Positions 6,715-14,745 of a stretch of DNA of 64,000 nt are shown in pieces. Source of the stretch: VRUE01 sp963701265 (GTDB lineage Bacteria > Actinomycetota > Thermoleophilia > Solirubrobacterales > 70-9). The notes below the pieces were generated by a model. The model was not told the DNA's origin. It worked only from the letters and a program-made list of their open reading frames with translations, and made no database searches. Within the stretch, counting starts at the first letter, position 1. Every line of letters starts with the position of its first letter. The DNA is taken from the NCBI GenBank assembly GCA_963701265.1, contig OY969581.1, forward strand, positions 186,001 through 250,000, written 5' to 3'. The position numbers and the translations under genes are program-made.

Positions 6715-9345
6715 GTCCTTCGCGGGCCTTTTCGCCCTTTTGCGTCGCCGTTTCGGTTTGGCGGCTTTCTTGGCGCCCTCTTCCTTGCCTTCCTGACCAT
6801 CTCCCCCGCGCTGCGTCCTGCCACTCTTCGGCGCATCGCCGTTGTCCTGGGAGTCGGTCGCCTCAGCTGTCACCTCGTTGGCCGTGGCCTCACCGTTCGC
6901 GGGCCTCCCGTCCTTCTTCGGCCGCTTCTTGCCGCGCTTGTTGCGGCGCTTGCCGCCCTTGGGGAAGTTGCGCAGCAGCTCGCGCGCGATCGCCGAAGGC
7001 TTGCGGGCCATCCGCATGCGCGCCCCGCGCAGCACCTCTTCGCCCTCGGGCGTGTGCGAGACCGCTCCGGCAAGCAGCGCCACCGCTAGGCGGCGGTCCT
7101 GTTTGCGGGCGGAGTGGACCAGGCGGCGCGCGTTGCGCCCGTGCGCCCGGCCCGAGGAGTTGACCAGCAAACCGAGCAGCCGCTTCGTCTCTGGCCAGCG
7201 CTGCACCGCATACTCTTCGTGCAGCTCCGGCGTGTAGGAGGCGAGCCGCCAAACCCAGGCCTGCGCCTGGTCGCGACGGCCGATCCGCTTGTCGACCAGC
7301 GCCTGCAGCAGCGTCTTCGTCCCGGCCCGCTTGTCGTCGCGGCTCCAGGTGCCGACGATGTCGATCGCGTCGTCGAAGGCATCGGCGTCACCGAGGTCGG
7401 CGATCTCGCTCAGCGCTTTCAGTTTCAGCTGCGAAGTGCGGTTGCGCTGCACGCAGGTGAGCAGGAAGCGGCGCTTCAGCTCCTGCGAGCCGGAGCCCTG
7501 CAGGATCGCCCGCGCCCGTCGCCAGCCCTGCGGGTTGACCCGCGCCCCGGCCAGCGCCGCCCAGGCGTGCTGCTCGGCGTGGTCGAGGTTCTCCACCGCG
7601 ATCCGCCAGAGCTCGCGTTCGAGCACCTGCATGCGGCGCTCCTCCTCGCCGGAGACCGGGATGATCCGCCGCTCAACCCGGATCCGCCGCCCGCGCGAGC
7701 GCCGCACGGGGCCGATCACGATCGCGCCGCCGCGGTAGACGTCGCGGTCGAGCAGGCTGTGCAGGGTGATGATCGTCTCGTCGTGGGTGGTCGCCGGGTG
7801 GACGAAGTCGATGACGAGGCCGGCCTCCTTGCCCGGCGCCCGCCGGGTCACGCGGCCGACCCGCTGCTGGTAGATCCGCCGCGAGGCGGTCGGCGCCAGG
7901 TGCATGCAGAGCGTCGCCCGCGGCGAGTTCCAACCCTCGGCCAGCAGCATCGCGTTGCAGAGCACGTCGACCTCGCCGCGCTCGAAGCCGGCGAGGATCT
8001 CGGCCAGTTCGCGCTTCGGCGTCTCGCCGGAGACGGCGCGCGCGGTGACGCCCGCGGCCTGCAGCGCCCGCGCCACGTTCTTGGCGTGCTGCACGCCGGC
8101 CGTGTAGAGAACGCCCGGCATGCCGTCGAAGCGCGTCTTGTAGAGGTCGGCGATGGCGACGTTGAAGGGCTCCTGGTCGAGCAGCGCGGCCAGCTCCTCC
8201 TGGTCGAAGTCCTGGTCGACCTCGCCCTTGCGCAGCGGCACCTTGGCGATCGTCCGCACGCCCGGGCCGGGCGGGATGCGCATGCAGCGCAACGGCGAGA
8301 TCACGCCGCGCCGCGCCGCCTGGATCAGGTCGAATCGCGAGGTCTGGGTCGGGAAGAGGTCGGCGACGTGGCGGGCGATCAGCGCCCCGGTCGCAGTCAT
8401 GCCGATGAAGACGGGGCCGGTCCAGGCGCGGATGCAGGCGCTGGTCTTCTCGCCCAGGGCGGTGTGCGCCTCGTCGCAGATCACGATCGAGTAGGCGTCG
8501 GAGATTTTCTTGTGGTTGCGGACGAACCACTGGTAGGTCTCGACCGTGACCGGGCCGTCGGGATCGTCGCGATCGCCCATCAGCGGCGGTCGCAGCCGCT
8601 CCTTGTAACCGCGGTCGGAGATCTCGCCGATGAACTGGTCGACCAGGTTGCGGCGGTGGGTGAGGATCAGCACGCCGCCGGTGCGGGTGGCGTCGATGAA
8701 GCCGACCGCGGCGACGGTCTTGCCGGCGCCGGTCGCGTGCTCAAACCAGAAGCGCCGCTCGGCGCCGGGATCGTCGGGCGCCTCCTCGATCGTCTCCTCG
8801 TCCTCCTCGGCGGACAGCTCCCAGTCCTGCGGCTCCTCGTCGGGAGCCAGCTCCTCGTCCTCGAGCTCGGCCTCACCATCAGCGTCGGCGTCCTCGTCAT
8901 CAGCATCGGCTTTGGCGGCCTTGACCGCCGCGGCCTTCTCGGCCGCCGCGGCCGAGCCGTTGCCGCTCGCCTTGCCGTTCGCTTCGTCGCCGATCGCGAC
9001 CTGCTGCTCGGCCATCAGCTCGGTCAGCGTGCCGGAGAGAGCATCGACCTGATGCGGGTTCAGTTCCGCCCCGTCGCGCAGCTTCGGCGGTTCGTCGGCG
9101 AGCAGCCGCTCCAGCCCCAACAGCAGGGAGAAAGCGCGGCGCCACTCGATCGACGGCTCCTCGGCCCCCTCATCGAGCTCGGCCAAGGCAGCGTCGAGCG
9201 CCCGGCGGCGGGCCGTGCCGGGCGCGAGCGCCTCCGGCCCCTCGCCATCGAGCAGGAAGGGCTCGCGGGCGAACTTCGCTGCCCGATCGATATCGGCGCT
9301 AGATGGAACTGCCGCCGGCGCGGCAACTTCGCTGGTCTTGGCCAT
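6610..9345 (-). CDS. DEAD/DEAH-box (SF2) helicase with basic C-terminal tail
   Basis: About 911 aa. Helicase motifs run from about residue 200 to 530: Walker A ATGAGKTVAAVGF (I), LTHRRNLVDQF (Ia), CDEAHTALG (II), GMTATGA (III), then LYTAGVQHAKNVARAL (IV), NAMLLAEGWNSP (V) and YQQRVGRVTRR (VI). The N-terminal about 190 residues are acidic and low-complexity (Glu/Asp/Ala). The C-terminal third is helical and ends in a long Lys/Arg-rich tail. The ATG at 9345 (MAKTSEVAAPAA) is preferred; an upstream extension lacks support. It is probably a DNA- or RNA-processing helicase of the SSL2/Res-like group; the exact role is unknown. The 3' end overlaps birA by 105 bp. Confidence 0.85.
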   Translation of the reverse strand: MAKTSEVAAPAAVPSSADIDRAAKFAREPFLLDGEGPEALAPGTARRRALDAALAELDEGAEEPSIEWRRAFSLLLGLERLLADEPPKLRDGAELNPHQVDALSGTLTELMAEQQVAIGDEANGKASGNGSAAAAEKAAAVKAAKADADDEDADADGEAELEDEELAPDEEPQDWELSAEEDEETIEEAPDDPGAERRFWFEHATGAGKTVAAVGFIDATRTGGVLILTHRRNLVDQFIGEISDRGYKERLRPPLMGDRDDPDGPVTVETYQWFVRNHKKISDAYSIVICDEAHTALGEKTSACIRAWTGPVFIGMTATGALIARHVADLFPTQTSRFDLIQAARRGVISPLRCMRIPPGPGVRTIAKVPLRKGEVDQDFDQEELAALLDQEPFNVAIADLYKTRFDGMPGVLYTAGVQHAKNVARALQAAGVTARAVSGETPKRELAEILAGFERGEVDVLCNAMLLAEGWNSPRATLCMHLAPTASRRIYQQRVGRVTRRAPGKEAGLVIDFVHPATTHDETIITLHSLLDRDVYRGGAIVIGPVRRSRGRRIRVERRIIPVSGEEERRMQVLERELWRIAVENLDHAEQHAWAALAGARVNPQGWRRARAILQGSGSQELKRRFLLTCVQRNRTSQLKLKALSEIADLGDADAFDDAIDIVGTWSRDDKRAGTKTLLQALVDKRIGRRDQAQAWVWRLASYTPELHEEYAVQRWPETKRLLGLLVNSSGRAHGRNARRLVHSARKQDRRLAVALLAGAVSHTPEGEEVLRGARMRMARKPSAIARELLRNFPKGGKRRNKRGKKRPKKDGRPANGEATANEVTAEATDSQDNGDAPKSGRTQRGGDGQEGKEEGAKKAAKPKRRRKRAKRPAKDSEAQLDLAGSEADAAAAGKGDDEVAAVVDAVGDS

Positions 9346-9451
9346 AAAGGCTTTCGGATTCCGTCCCCGCCGCGATGGATGACGGGCGGGGGCATTTAGA
9401 CGAGGAATGCCGGACGTCAGTCTTCTACTTCCCCCCGGCGCTCTCACTGGC

Positions 9452-9471
9452 GGTTCGCAATACAGCGAACC
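9452..9471. promoter_or_regulatory. Operator-like palindrome upstream of the TlpA-like gene
   Basis: GGTTCGC-AATACA-GCGAACC is a perfect 7-bp inverted repeat. It is followed by a second dyad, CAATAC / GTATTG, in a stretch less GC-rich than its surroundings. It lies in the divergent gap between the helicase start (9345) and the TlpA-like gene, 25 bp before the TTG start chosen for the latter. If the ATG at 9407 were used instead, this dyad would be coding. Confidence 0.35.
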
Positions 9472-9496
9472 GAACATACGTATTGTAATCAGAGAA

Positions 9497-10093
9497 TTGA
9501 CGAAAAAGGGACGACAGTTCGGGATCGGTCTGATCTCGATCGCGGCGGCGGGTTTGCTGGCAGTCGGCTGCGGGGCCGACAGCGGCGGTGACTACGGCGG
9601 TCAGCACCCCGATTACGCCAAGGCGCTTGCCGGTGCCCCGGCGCCGCTCGCCGCTCTCTATAAGGAGGGGAACGAGCTCCTCCCCGGCGGCTCGCAGGGC
9701 TTCGAACGGCGTCTCACTGAGCTCGAGGGGTTCCCGATCGTGGTCAACGTCTGGGCCTCCTGGTGCGGCCCCTGCCGCTTCGAGTTCCCCACCCTGCAGA
9801 AGCTCTCGGCCAAATACGGCAAGCGCGTCGCCTTCCTCGGCGTCGACAGCCAGGACTCCGACGACGCGGCGGAAACCTTCCTGGCGGAGGCCCCGGTCCC
9901 CTACCCGAGCTACAGCGACGGCGATCAGCAGATCACCGAGTCGATCGGGGCCGGGCGCGGCCTCCCCAACACCGCTTTCTATGACCGCACCGGTGAGCTC
10001 TGCTACCTGAAGCAGGGCCCTTACAGCGAGCACAGCGAACTCACCGCCGACATCCAGCGCTTCGCCCTGCGCGAAGAGTGCGAAGGCGGATAA
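9497..10093 (+). CDS. TlpA/ResA-like thiol:disulfide oxidoreductase lipoprotein
   Basis: 198 aa. From the TTG at 9497 the protein begins MTKKGRQFGIGLISIAAAG and reaches a lipobox LAVGC, so it is exported and lipid-anchored. An in-frame ATG at 9407 would add 30 residues ahead of the signal peptide. The thioredoxin-fold domain has VVNVWASWCGPCRFEFPTLQ with the WCGPC active site and the cis-Pro region GLPNTAFYDRTG. Such proteins reduce disulfides outside the membrane, for example in apocytochrome c maturation, which suits the nearby ccm genes, though it is not in their operon. Confidence 0.85.
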   Translation: MTKKGRQFGIGLISIAAAGLLAVGCGADSGGDYGGQHPDYAKALAGAPAPLAALYKEGNELLPGGSQGFERRLTELEGFPIVVNVWASWCGPCRFEFPTLQKLSAKYGKRVAFLGVDSQDSDDAAETFLAEAPVPYPSYSDGDQQITESIGAGRGLPNTAFYDRTGELCYLKQGPYSEHSELTADIQRFALREECEGG

Positions 10094-10100
10094 TCGCCGT

Positions 10101-10580
10101 ATGGACTTCTTCGTCGTCGTCGCGCTGATCGGCATCGCCCTGCTCCTCGCCGAGCTGATGCTGCCGACCGGCGGCGTGCTGGCGGTGATCGGCGCGCTCG
10201 GCCTGATGGCCGCCGGCGTGCTGGCGCTCGAATCCGACGCGGGCGAGCGCGACGTGATCGGCCCGGCGCTGATCGCGCTTGGTGTGCTCTCCCTCGTCTC
10301 CTTCTACTTCATCGCCCGCAAGGTGGTCGCGGCCCACCGCGACCAGCCTGTGCGCACCGGCAGCGAGGAGCTGGTCGGCGCGCTCGCCGAGGTGCGCAGC
10401 GTGCTCGACCCCGAGGGACAGGTCTGGGTCGAGGGCGCCCTCTGGCGCGCCCGCCTGGCCAACGACGGAGGGCCGGCGCAGCTGGGGGATAGAGTCAGGA
10501 TCGACGCGGTCGAGGGGCTGACGCTGGTCGTGCATCCCGAGACCCCCACCACCGGCTCGGCCGGGGAAGGAGCAAGCTGA
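10101..10580 (+). CDS. NfeD-like membrane protein
   Basis: 159 aa. Two to three hydrophobic segments (about residues 3-42 and 52-72) are followed by a C-terminal OB-fold NfeD domain (LVGALAEVRSVLDPEGQVWVEGALWRAR..., about residues 88-150). It lacks the N-terminal ClpP-like protease of long NfeD proteins. The stop codon overlaps the SPFH start (TGATG). NfeD and slipin genes are a known conserved pair whose products interact in the membrane. Confidence 0.88.
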   Translation: MDFFVVVALIGIALLLAELMLPTGGVLAVIGALGLMAAGVLALESDAGERDVIGPALIALGVLSLVSFYFIARKVVAAHRDQPVRTGSEELVGALAEVRSVLDPEGQVWVEGALWRARLANDGGPAQLGDRVRIDAVEGLTLVVHPETPTTGSAGEGAS

Positions 10581-11428
10581 TGGATGTCGCGCTCGGAGTA
10601 TTGATCGTCCTGCTGTTCTTCGGCGCGATCGCCCTCGGCACCTCGGTGCGGGTGCTGCGCGAGTACGAGCGCGGCGTGATCTTCCGGCTCGGTCGCCTGA
10701 TCGCCCAGAAGGGCCCGGGGCTGATCCTGCTGATCCCGTTCATCGACCGCATGGTCAAGGTCGACCTGCGCACGGTGACGCTGAACATCCCGCCGCAGGA
10801 GGTGATCACCCGCGACAACGTGCCGGCCGGCGTCAACGCCGTCGCCTACTTCCGCGTGGTCGACTCGCGCAAGGCGATCGTCGAGGTCGAGAACTTCCTC
10901 CTCGCCACCTCGCAGATCTCGCAGACGGCGCTGCGCTCGATTCTCGGCAAGGCCGAGTTCGACCAGCTGCTCTCCGAGCGCGAGCGGCTCAACGAAGAGC
11001 TGCAGAAGATCATCGACGAGTCGACCGAGCCCTGGGGCGTGAAGGTGACCGCGGTCGAGATCAAGGACGTCGAAATCCCCGAACAGATGCAGCGCGCGAT
11101 CGCCCGCCAGGCCGAGGCCGAGCGCGAGCGGCGGGCCAAGATCATCAACTCCGAGGGCGAGTTCCAGGCGGCGCAGAAGCTCACCGACGCGGCCGACATC
11201 ATCAGCACCAACCCGGCCTCGCTGCAGCTGCGCTACCTGCAGACGCTGCTGGAAATCGGCAGCAACCAGAACACCACGGTGGTCTTCCCGCTGCCGATGG
11301 ACGTGCTCAAGCCGTTCCTCGAAGGGATAACGCCGAAGGAGGACCGGCCCAAACCGCCGCCTCCGCCGGACGTCCCGCCGGTACCCACGCCCGACCCGGA
11401 CCCGGACCTGCCACCCTCCCGCTCCTGA
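10580..11428 (+). CDS. SPFH/Band 7 family protein (slipin, membrane-domain scaffold)
   Basis: 282 aa. An N-terminal membrane segment (about residues 3-22) is followed by the Band 7 domain: VLREYERGVIFRLGRLI, GPGLILLIPFIDRMVKVDLR, then the coiled-coil RQAEAERERRAKIINSEGEFQAAQ (residues about 175-200). The C-terminal tail is proline-rich (KPPPPPDVPPVPTPDPDPD). It is co-transcribed with the NfeD gene. Slipins form oligomeric scaffolds; their precise bacterial role is unsettled. Confidence 0.9.
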   Translation: MDVALGVLIVLLFFGAIALGTSVRVLREYERGVIFRLGRLIAQKGPGLILLIPFIDRMVKVDLRTVTLNIPPQEVITRDNVPAGVNAVAYFRVVDSRKAIVEVENFLLATSQISQTALRSILGKAEFDQLLSERERLNEELQKIIDESTEPWGVKVTAVEIKDVEIPEQMQRAIARQAEAERERRAKIINSEGEFQAAQKLTDAADIISTNPASLQLRYLQTLLEIGSNQNTTVVFPLPMDVLKPFLEGITPKEDRPKPPPPPDVPPVPTPDPDPDLPPSRS

Positions 11429-12495
11429 GCGCGCCCGAACTACGCATCGATCAGCTCTCGGGGCTGCCGGCGATCCTCGCGCCGGGGCGGGCCGCTCGGC
11501 CCGACAGCTTCAGCCTGCCGAAGAGCGAGCCCAAAGGCGGCGACAGCTGTCCCTTCTGCGAGGGACGCGAGGACCGAACGCCGCCGGAGGTCTACGCGGT
11601 TCGGCCGGGCGGCGGAGAGGCCGACTCCCCGGGCTGGACGACCCGGGTGGTGCCGAACCTCTACCCCGCATTGGCCAATGCCGCGGATCTCGACTCTGGA
11701 GCCAGCGCCGCCAGCAACCCGGGAGCGCGGTCGGGTGAGGCCGGGGCCTTCGCCAGCGCCGGCGATCCGCTGCTCGAGTCGCGGCGCTCCGGCGAACCCG
11801 ACCTCTTCTCCTCGCGCCCGGCGACCGGCATCCACGAGGTGCTGATCAACGCGCCCGAGCACGTCACCGCGATGCACGAGCTGAGCGAGGAACAGCTCGG
11901 CGCGGCCGTCGCCACCTGGCGCGAGCGCATGCGGGCACACGCCGATGCCTCCTACGTGCAGCTGATCGTCAACGAGGGCGGGGGCGCCGGCGCCTCGCTC
12001 GAGCACAGCCACGCCCAGCTCTACGCGCTCGACTTCGTCCCGGCGGCGGTCGCCCGCGAGCGCGAGCGGGTTGGCGCCTACGCCGAACGCACCGCCGGCG
12101 GTGGGCTGCTGGGCGAGATCCTGGTCGAGGAGGTGCGCCGCAAAGAGCGCCTGGTCGCGATCGACGAGGAGGCGGCGCTGATCTGCCCCTGGGCCTCGCG
12201 CTCGCCCTTTGAGCTACGGGTGATCCCGCGCTCCGGGGCGGCGAGCTTCGCCGACGACGACGCCGGCGCGGCGATGATCCACACTGCTCTGCGCCTGCTC
12301 GCCGCGCGCTTCGACGGCTCGCCCGAGCTCAACCTCTGGGTCCGCTCGGCGCCGCGCGGCGCCGAGCACTTCGACTGGCACGTCGACATCGCCCCCCGGC
12401 TCAGCATCAAGGCCTCCTTCGAGTTCGCGACGGGAGTCGACATCAACACCTACCCTCCCGAGCGCGCCGCCGCCGACCTGCGCGAGTGCCTCTGA
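11425..12495 (+). CDS. Galactose-1-phosphate uridylyltransferase family protein, non-canonical start
   Basis: About 356 aa if translation begins at CTG 11425, which overlaps the SPFH stop (CTGA). The zinc-binding CPFCEGREDRTPPEVYA (about residues 42-58) and the nucleotidyl-transfer histidines EHSHAQLYALDF (HxHxQ, about residue 192) mark the GalT/HIT superfamily. The C-terminus EHFDWHVDIAPRL...GVDINTYPPE is typical of this actinobacterial subgroup. No ATG, GTG or TTG lies in frame before the CPFC motif. The first such codon, GTG 11647, would remove the zinc site, so the CTG start is inferred. Substrate is not certain: UDP-galactose metabolism or another sugar nucleotidyl transfer. Confidence 0.8.
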   Translation: MSAPELRIDQLSGLPAILAPGRAARPDSFSLPKSEPKGGDSCPFCEGREDRTPPEVYAVRPGGGEADSPGWTTRVVPNLYPALANAADLDSGASAASNPGARSGEAGAFASAGDPLLESRRSGEPDLFSSRPATGIHEVLINAPEHVTAMHELSEEQLGAAVATWRERMRAHADASYVQLIVNEGGGAGASLEHSHAQLYALDFVPAAVARERERVGAYAERTAGGGLLGEILVEEVRRKERLVAIDEEAALICPWASRSPFELRVIPRSGAASFADDDAGAAMIHTALRLLAARFDGSPELNLWVRSAPRGAEHFDWHVDIAPRLSIKASFEFATGVDINTYPPERAAADLRECL

Positions 12496-13121
12496 TGCCA
12501 CCCAACCACCGCCCCATCCCCCGCTTCATCGCCGACTCGACCCAGGAGGGGATCCCGCACGGTCGCTTCGCCGAGCGCTTGAGTGAGACATTCCGCGACG
12601 CCTGCGGTGAGATCGAGGACCTACCGGACGGCGTCGAGCTGCCAGCCGAGTTTGATTGGTACCCGGAGCGCGCCTGGGGTGGCCGGGTGTGGGTCCCCTG
12701 CACCGCGCGAACTGAGGGGCCCGACGGTGCGCTGGAGCTGTTCGGCCACGTCTCCTACGTGCAGCCCGAGCAGGGCGAGCCCTCTGAGCTACTCGCCGCA
12801 GCTGACTTCACCGATGTCCTCGCCGAGGACAACCCGGGCTGGAAAGTCGATCTCAACGACGAGGTGATCGGCCGCTGGCGCGGCGAGAACGGGCGGGCGG
12901 GAGCGGTGACCCTCGTCTGGGGCCGCCCCCTCGTCCAGGGGGCCGTCGCCGCCACCGCCGAGCTCGACGAGGAGACCGTCGACCAGGAGGAGATCTCCAA
13001 CGGCCGCTTCACCCTGCTCGCCCTCGACGCCCTCGAGGCCTACGGCGACGACATCTTCATGCAGGTCAAGCTCTGGAACCGCCGGGGGGTCGAGCTGGCT
13101 TCCGAGAGCCTCTACGCTTAG
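12495..13121 (+). CDS. Conserved hypothetical protein
   Basis: 208 aa, soluble and acidic, with no signal peptide or membrane segment. ATG 12495 overlaps the GalT stop (TGATG), so it is probably co-translated with it. Its body alternates beta-rich segments (GGRVWVPCTARTEGPDGALE, FGHVSYVQPEQGEP) with polar stretches. I do not recognise the family. High third-position GC and operon position support it as a real gene. Confidence 0.7.
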   Translation: MPPNHRPIPRFIADSTQEGIPHGRFAERLSETFRDACGEIEDLPDGVELPAEFDWYPERAWGGRVWVPCTARTEGPDGALELFGHVSYVQPEQGEPSELLAAADFTDVLAEDNPGWKVDLNDEVIGRWRGENGRAGAVTLVWGRPLVQGAVAATAELDEETVDQEEISNGRFTLLALDALEAYGDDIFMQVKLWNRRGVELASESLYA

Positions 13122-13155
13122 CCGCCTCCCGCCAGAACCAACCTCCGGAGGCCGC

Positions 13156-13407
13156 GTGTCCGCCTACAACGAGCTCCAGCTCAGCTCCTTCGTCGACCAG
13201 ATCTTCAAGCGCCTGCAGGGCATCGAAGCCCAGCTCGCGCTCCTCTCCGAGAAGGCCGGCGTTCCCTACGAGCGGGCTGCCGACAAAGCCCCCGACGAGG
13301 TCGTCGAGCTGGCCCGCGCCGGCGACCGCATGGCCGCGATCAAGAAGTACCGCGAGCTGACCGGCGCCGAGATGAGCGAGGCGCAAGAGGTCGTGGAAGG
13401 CCTCTAG
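13156..13407 (+). CDS. Small protein with ribosomal L7/L12 C-terminal-like segment
   Basis: 83 aa, GTG start with GGAGG 4 nt upstream. The first half is a predicted coiled coil (FVDQIFKRLQGIEAQLALLSEKAG). The second half, DEVVELARAGDRMAAIKKYRELTG...EAQEVVE, resembles the helix-turn-helix-strand core of the L7/L12 C-terminal domain (AIKxxRExTGxxLxEAKxxVE). True L7/L12 is about 125 aa, so this is a short stand-alone relative seen in actinobacteria; function is unknown. The SD sequence is part of CCTCCGGAGG, which is self-complementary. Confidence 0.7.
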   Translation: MSAYNELQLSSFVDQIFKRLQGIEAQLALLSEKAGVPYERAADKAPDEVVELARAGDRMAAIKKYRELTGAEMSEAQEVVEGL

Positions 13408-13461
13408 CCGCAACTGCGGACTAGATCGCCAGTCACGCCGCACGCTACGTTGGCTGCGACG

Positions 13462-13698
13462 ATGTCATCGAAAAATGCAGCAGCCGAAGCTGAGGCGGTC
13501 CGGGTACGACGCCTGCGTGAAGATGCGGAGCGACCCATGAGCGTGAACTTGGCCGAGGGAATCGCCCTCAGCCACAAGTTGATGCGGTTCGCCGGCGCAG
13601 CCGCAAAATCAAGAGATCAAGCTGATCCGGAGAACCTCGATGCCGAGAGCCAGGGCTCTACGATTCGTCACCCCCGCCCCGATAGCTCAACTGGATAG
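13462..13698 (+). CDS. Small hypothetical protein whose C-terminus is encoded by a tRNA fragment
   Basis: About 78 aa from ATG 13462 (a TTG at 13450 is possible). The sequence contains VRRLREDAERPMSVNLAEGIALSHKL, a basic then helical pattern like small partner proteins found beside nucleotidyltransferase genes. The final residues (RPDSSTG) and the TAG stop are read from a partial tRNA-Arg copy at 13676-13700. This suggests that the original C-terminus was replaced when the tRNA fragment arrived. Lower GC than upstream genes. No firm family assignment. Confidence 0.5.
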   Translation: MSSKNAAAEAEAVRVRRLREDAERPMSVNLAEGIALSHKLMRFAGAAAKSRDQADPENLDAESQGSTIRHPRPDSSTG

Positions 13699-13700
13699 AC
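13676..13700 (+). repeat. Partial tRNA-Arg copy (5' 25 nt)
   Basis: GCCCCGATAGCTCAACTGGA and the following TAGAC match the first 25 nt of the complete tRNA-Arg at 14541, with one internal difference (CAA for CAG) and one at the last base. The anticodon arm and 3' half are absent. With the full tRNA it brackets the MNT/HEPN pair, as expected for an integration or duplication footprint. Confidence 0.8.
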
Positions 13701-13706
13701 CGGTTT

Positions 13707-13731
13707 GGGCAGCGAGGCCGCTTCGCTGCCC
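13707..13731 (+). terminator. Hairpin after the tRNA fragment
   Basis: GGGCAGCGA pairs with TCGCTGCCC around a 7-nt loop, 9 bp and GC-rich. There is no T-tract, so Rho-independent termination is only a possibility. It sits between the small protein at 13462 and the nucleotidyltransferase. Confidence 0.4.
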
Positions 13732-13775
13732 AATGGATTGCATTGTCCGCAACTTGCTCCGCTACCTTGTCCACC

Positions 13776-14093
13776 ATGGTTTCTCGCGACCTGATCGACC
13801 AGGCAGGGCAACTGCTGGCGGAAGCCGCCGGCGCACAGTCGGAAGTGATCCTCTTTGGCTCTCACGCACGTGGAGAAGCAGGGCCGGATAGCGACGTTGA
13901 TTTTCTCGTCATCGAGCCTGCTGTAAAGAATCGTCTCAGGGAGTGGGAGCGTCTGCGACGCGCTCTCAGGGACTTTCCAGCGCCGGTGGACATCGTCGTC
14001 CTAGACGAGAAGCGCGCCGAGCAGCGCGCAAAGGTACCGGGCACGATGGTCCATCACGCCTTCCGCGACGGTCGCGTCCTTGCCCACGCCTGA
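13776..14093 (+). CDS. Minimal nucleotidyltransferase (MNT-type, toxin-antitoxin partner)
   Basis: 105 aa from ATG 13776. It carries the polymerase-beta-type motif ILFGSHARGEAGPDSDVDFLV (GSxAR...DxD, about residues 27-47) and a third acidic strand PVDIVVLD. This is the minimal nucleotidyltransferase fold of MntA-type antitoxins, some of which AMPylate a HEPN toxin. It overlaps the HEPN gene by 14 bp, the classic MNT-HEPN order. An upstream in-frame start at 13743 is possible but would add a non-conserved extension. Confidence 0.85.
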   Translation: MVSRDLIDQAGQLLAEAAGAQSEVILFGSHARGEAGPDSDVDFLVIEPAVKNRLREWERLRRALRDFPAPVDIVVLDEKRAEQRAKVPGTMVHHAFRDGRVLAHA

Positions 14094-14472
14094 GCAAATT
14101 GAGGTCGCGGGGTCCCTCGCTCGGCTCGCGGCGATCGACTTGGCGACTGCCGAGAAGCTCGCCCCCGATCCAGAGATGGATGACCGCCCGGTGGGCTTTC
14201 ACGCGCAACAGGCCGTCGAGAGGGCCGTGAAGGTCGCCCTCATGCTGGACGGCGTGGACTTTCCAAAGACACACGACCTCGAATATCTGATCGTGCTGGC
14301 CGAGAAACACTCCATCGCCATGGAGCCGGAGCTTGAGTCCGCATCCTGGCTCACCCCCTGGGCCGCCGAATTCCGCTACGACGACGCGCCGATCGAGACG
14401 CTGGATCGCAATCGGGCGATCGCTGTCGCCAGCGCAGCGGTTGGCTGGTGCCAGGAGCTGTTGCGGGCCTGA
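14080..14472 (+). CDS. HEPN-domain protein (putative toxin partner of MNT)
   Basis: 130 aa, TTG start at 14080 overlapping the MNT gene. GFHAQQAVERAVKVALMLDG followed by FPKTHDLEYLIVLAEKH is the HEPN core helix pair. An R-x4-H arrangement (RPVGFH, about residues 36-41) is present, but it is at the first core helix and not certainly the catalytic RNase motif. HEPN/MNT pairs act as toxin-antitoxin modules or defence genes. The module sits between a partial and a complete tRNA-Arg. Confidence 0.82.
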   Translation: MPTPEQIEVAGSLARLAAIDLATAEKLAPDPEMDDRPVGFHAQQAVERAVKVALMLDGVDFPKTHDLEYLIVLAEKHSIAMEPELESASWLTPWAAEFRYDDAPIETLDRNRAIAVASAAVGWCQELLRA

Positions 14473-14540
14473 GGATTCTTCAGCCCAACCGGCGATCCGG
14501 ATGAGAAACGAGCCGCCAGAGTGAGACAATCCGCCATGGC

Positions 14541-14598
<58 letters not shown>

Positions 14599-14614
<16 letters not shown>

Positions 14615-14745
14615 CTTTCCAAAGCAGCTTGCAGAGCCAAGTGCCCGGGGCAGCCAACAAGGCCGAGCGGCGTCCCTACCTTGCCCTCACCAACGCTGTT
14701 TGTCCCTACTCACAGACACGCCGTGCCTGCAACTGGGGATAGAGC
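14599..14745 (+). repeat. Direct repeat copy A (att-like), beginning in tRNA-Arg T-arm
   Basis: Starts at AATCCAGC in the T-arm, runs through the tRNA 3' end (AAAGCAGCTTGCAGAGCCAA) and a pair of GTCCCTAC motifs separated by CGCTGTTT, and ends at TGGGGATAGAGC. Copy B at 16553-16695 follows the same order with scattered differences and small indels. A repeat that begins inside a tRNA 3' end is the usual form of an integration site. Confidence 0.75.

Noticed and set aside
7114..9399. 761-codon plus-strand frame opposite the helicase
   Set aside because: Composition is typical of antisense high-GC frames and the helicase motifs are on the minus strand.
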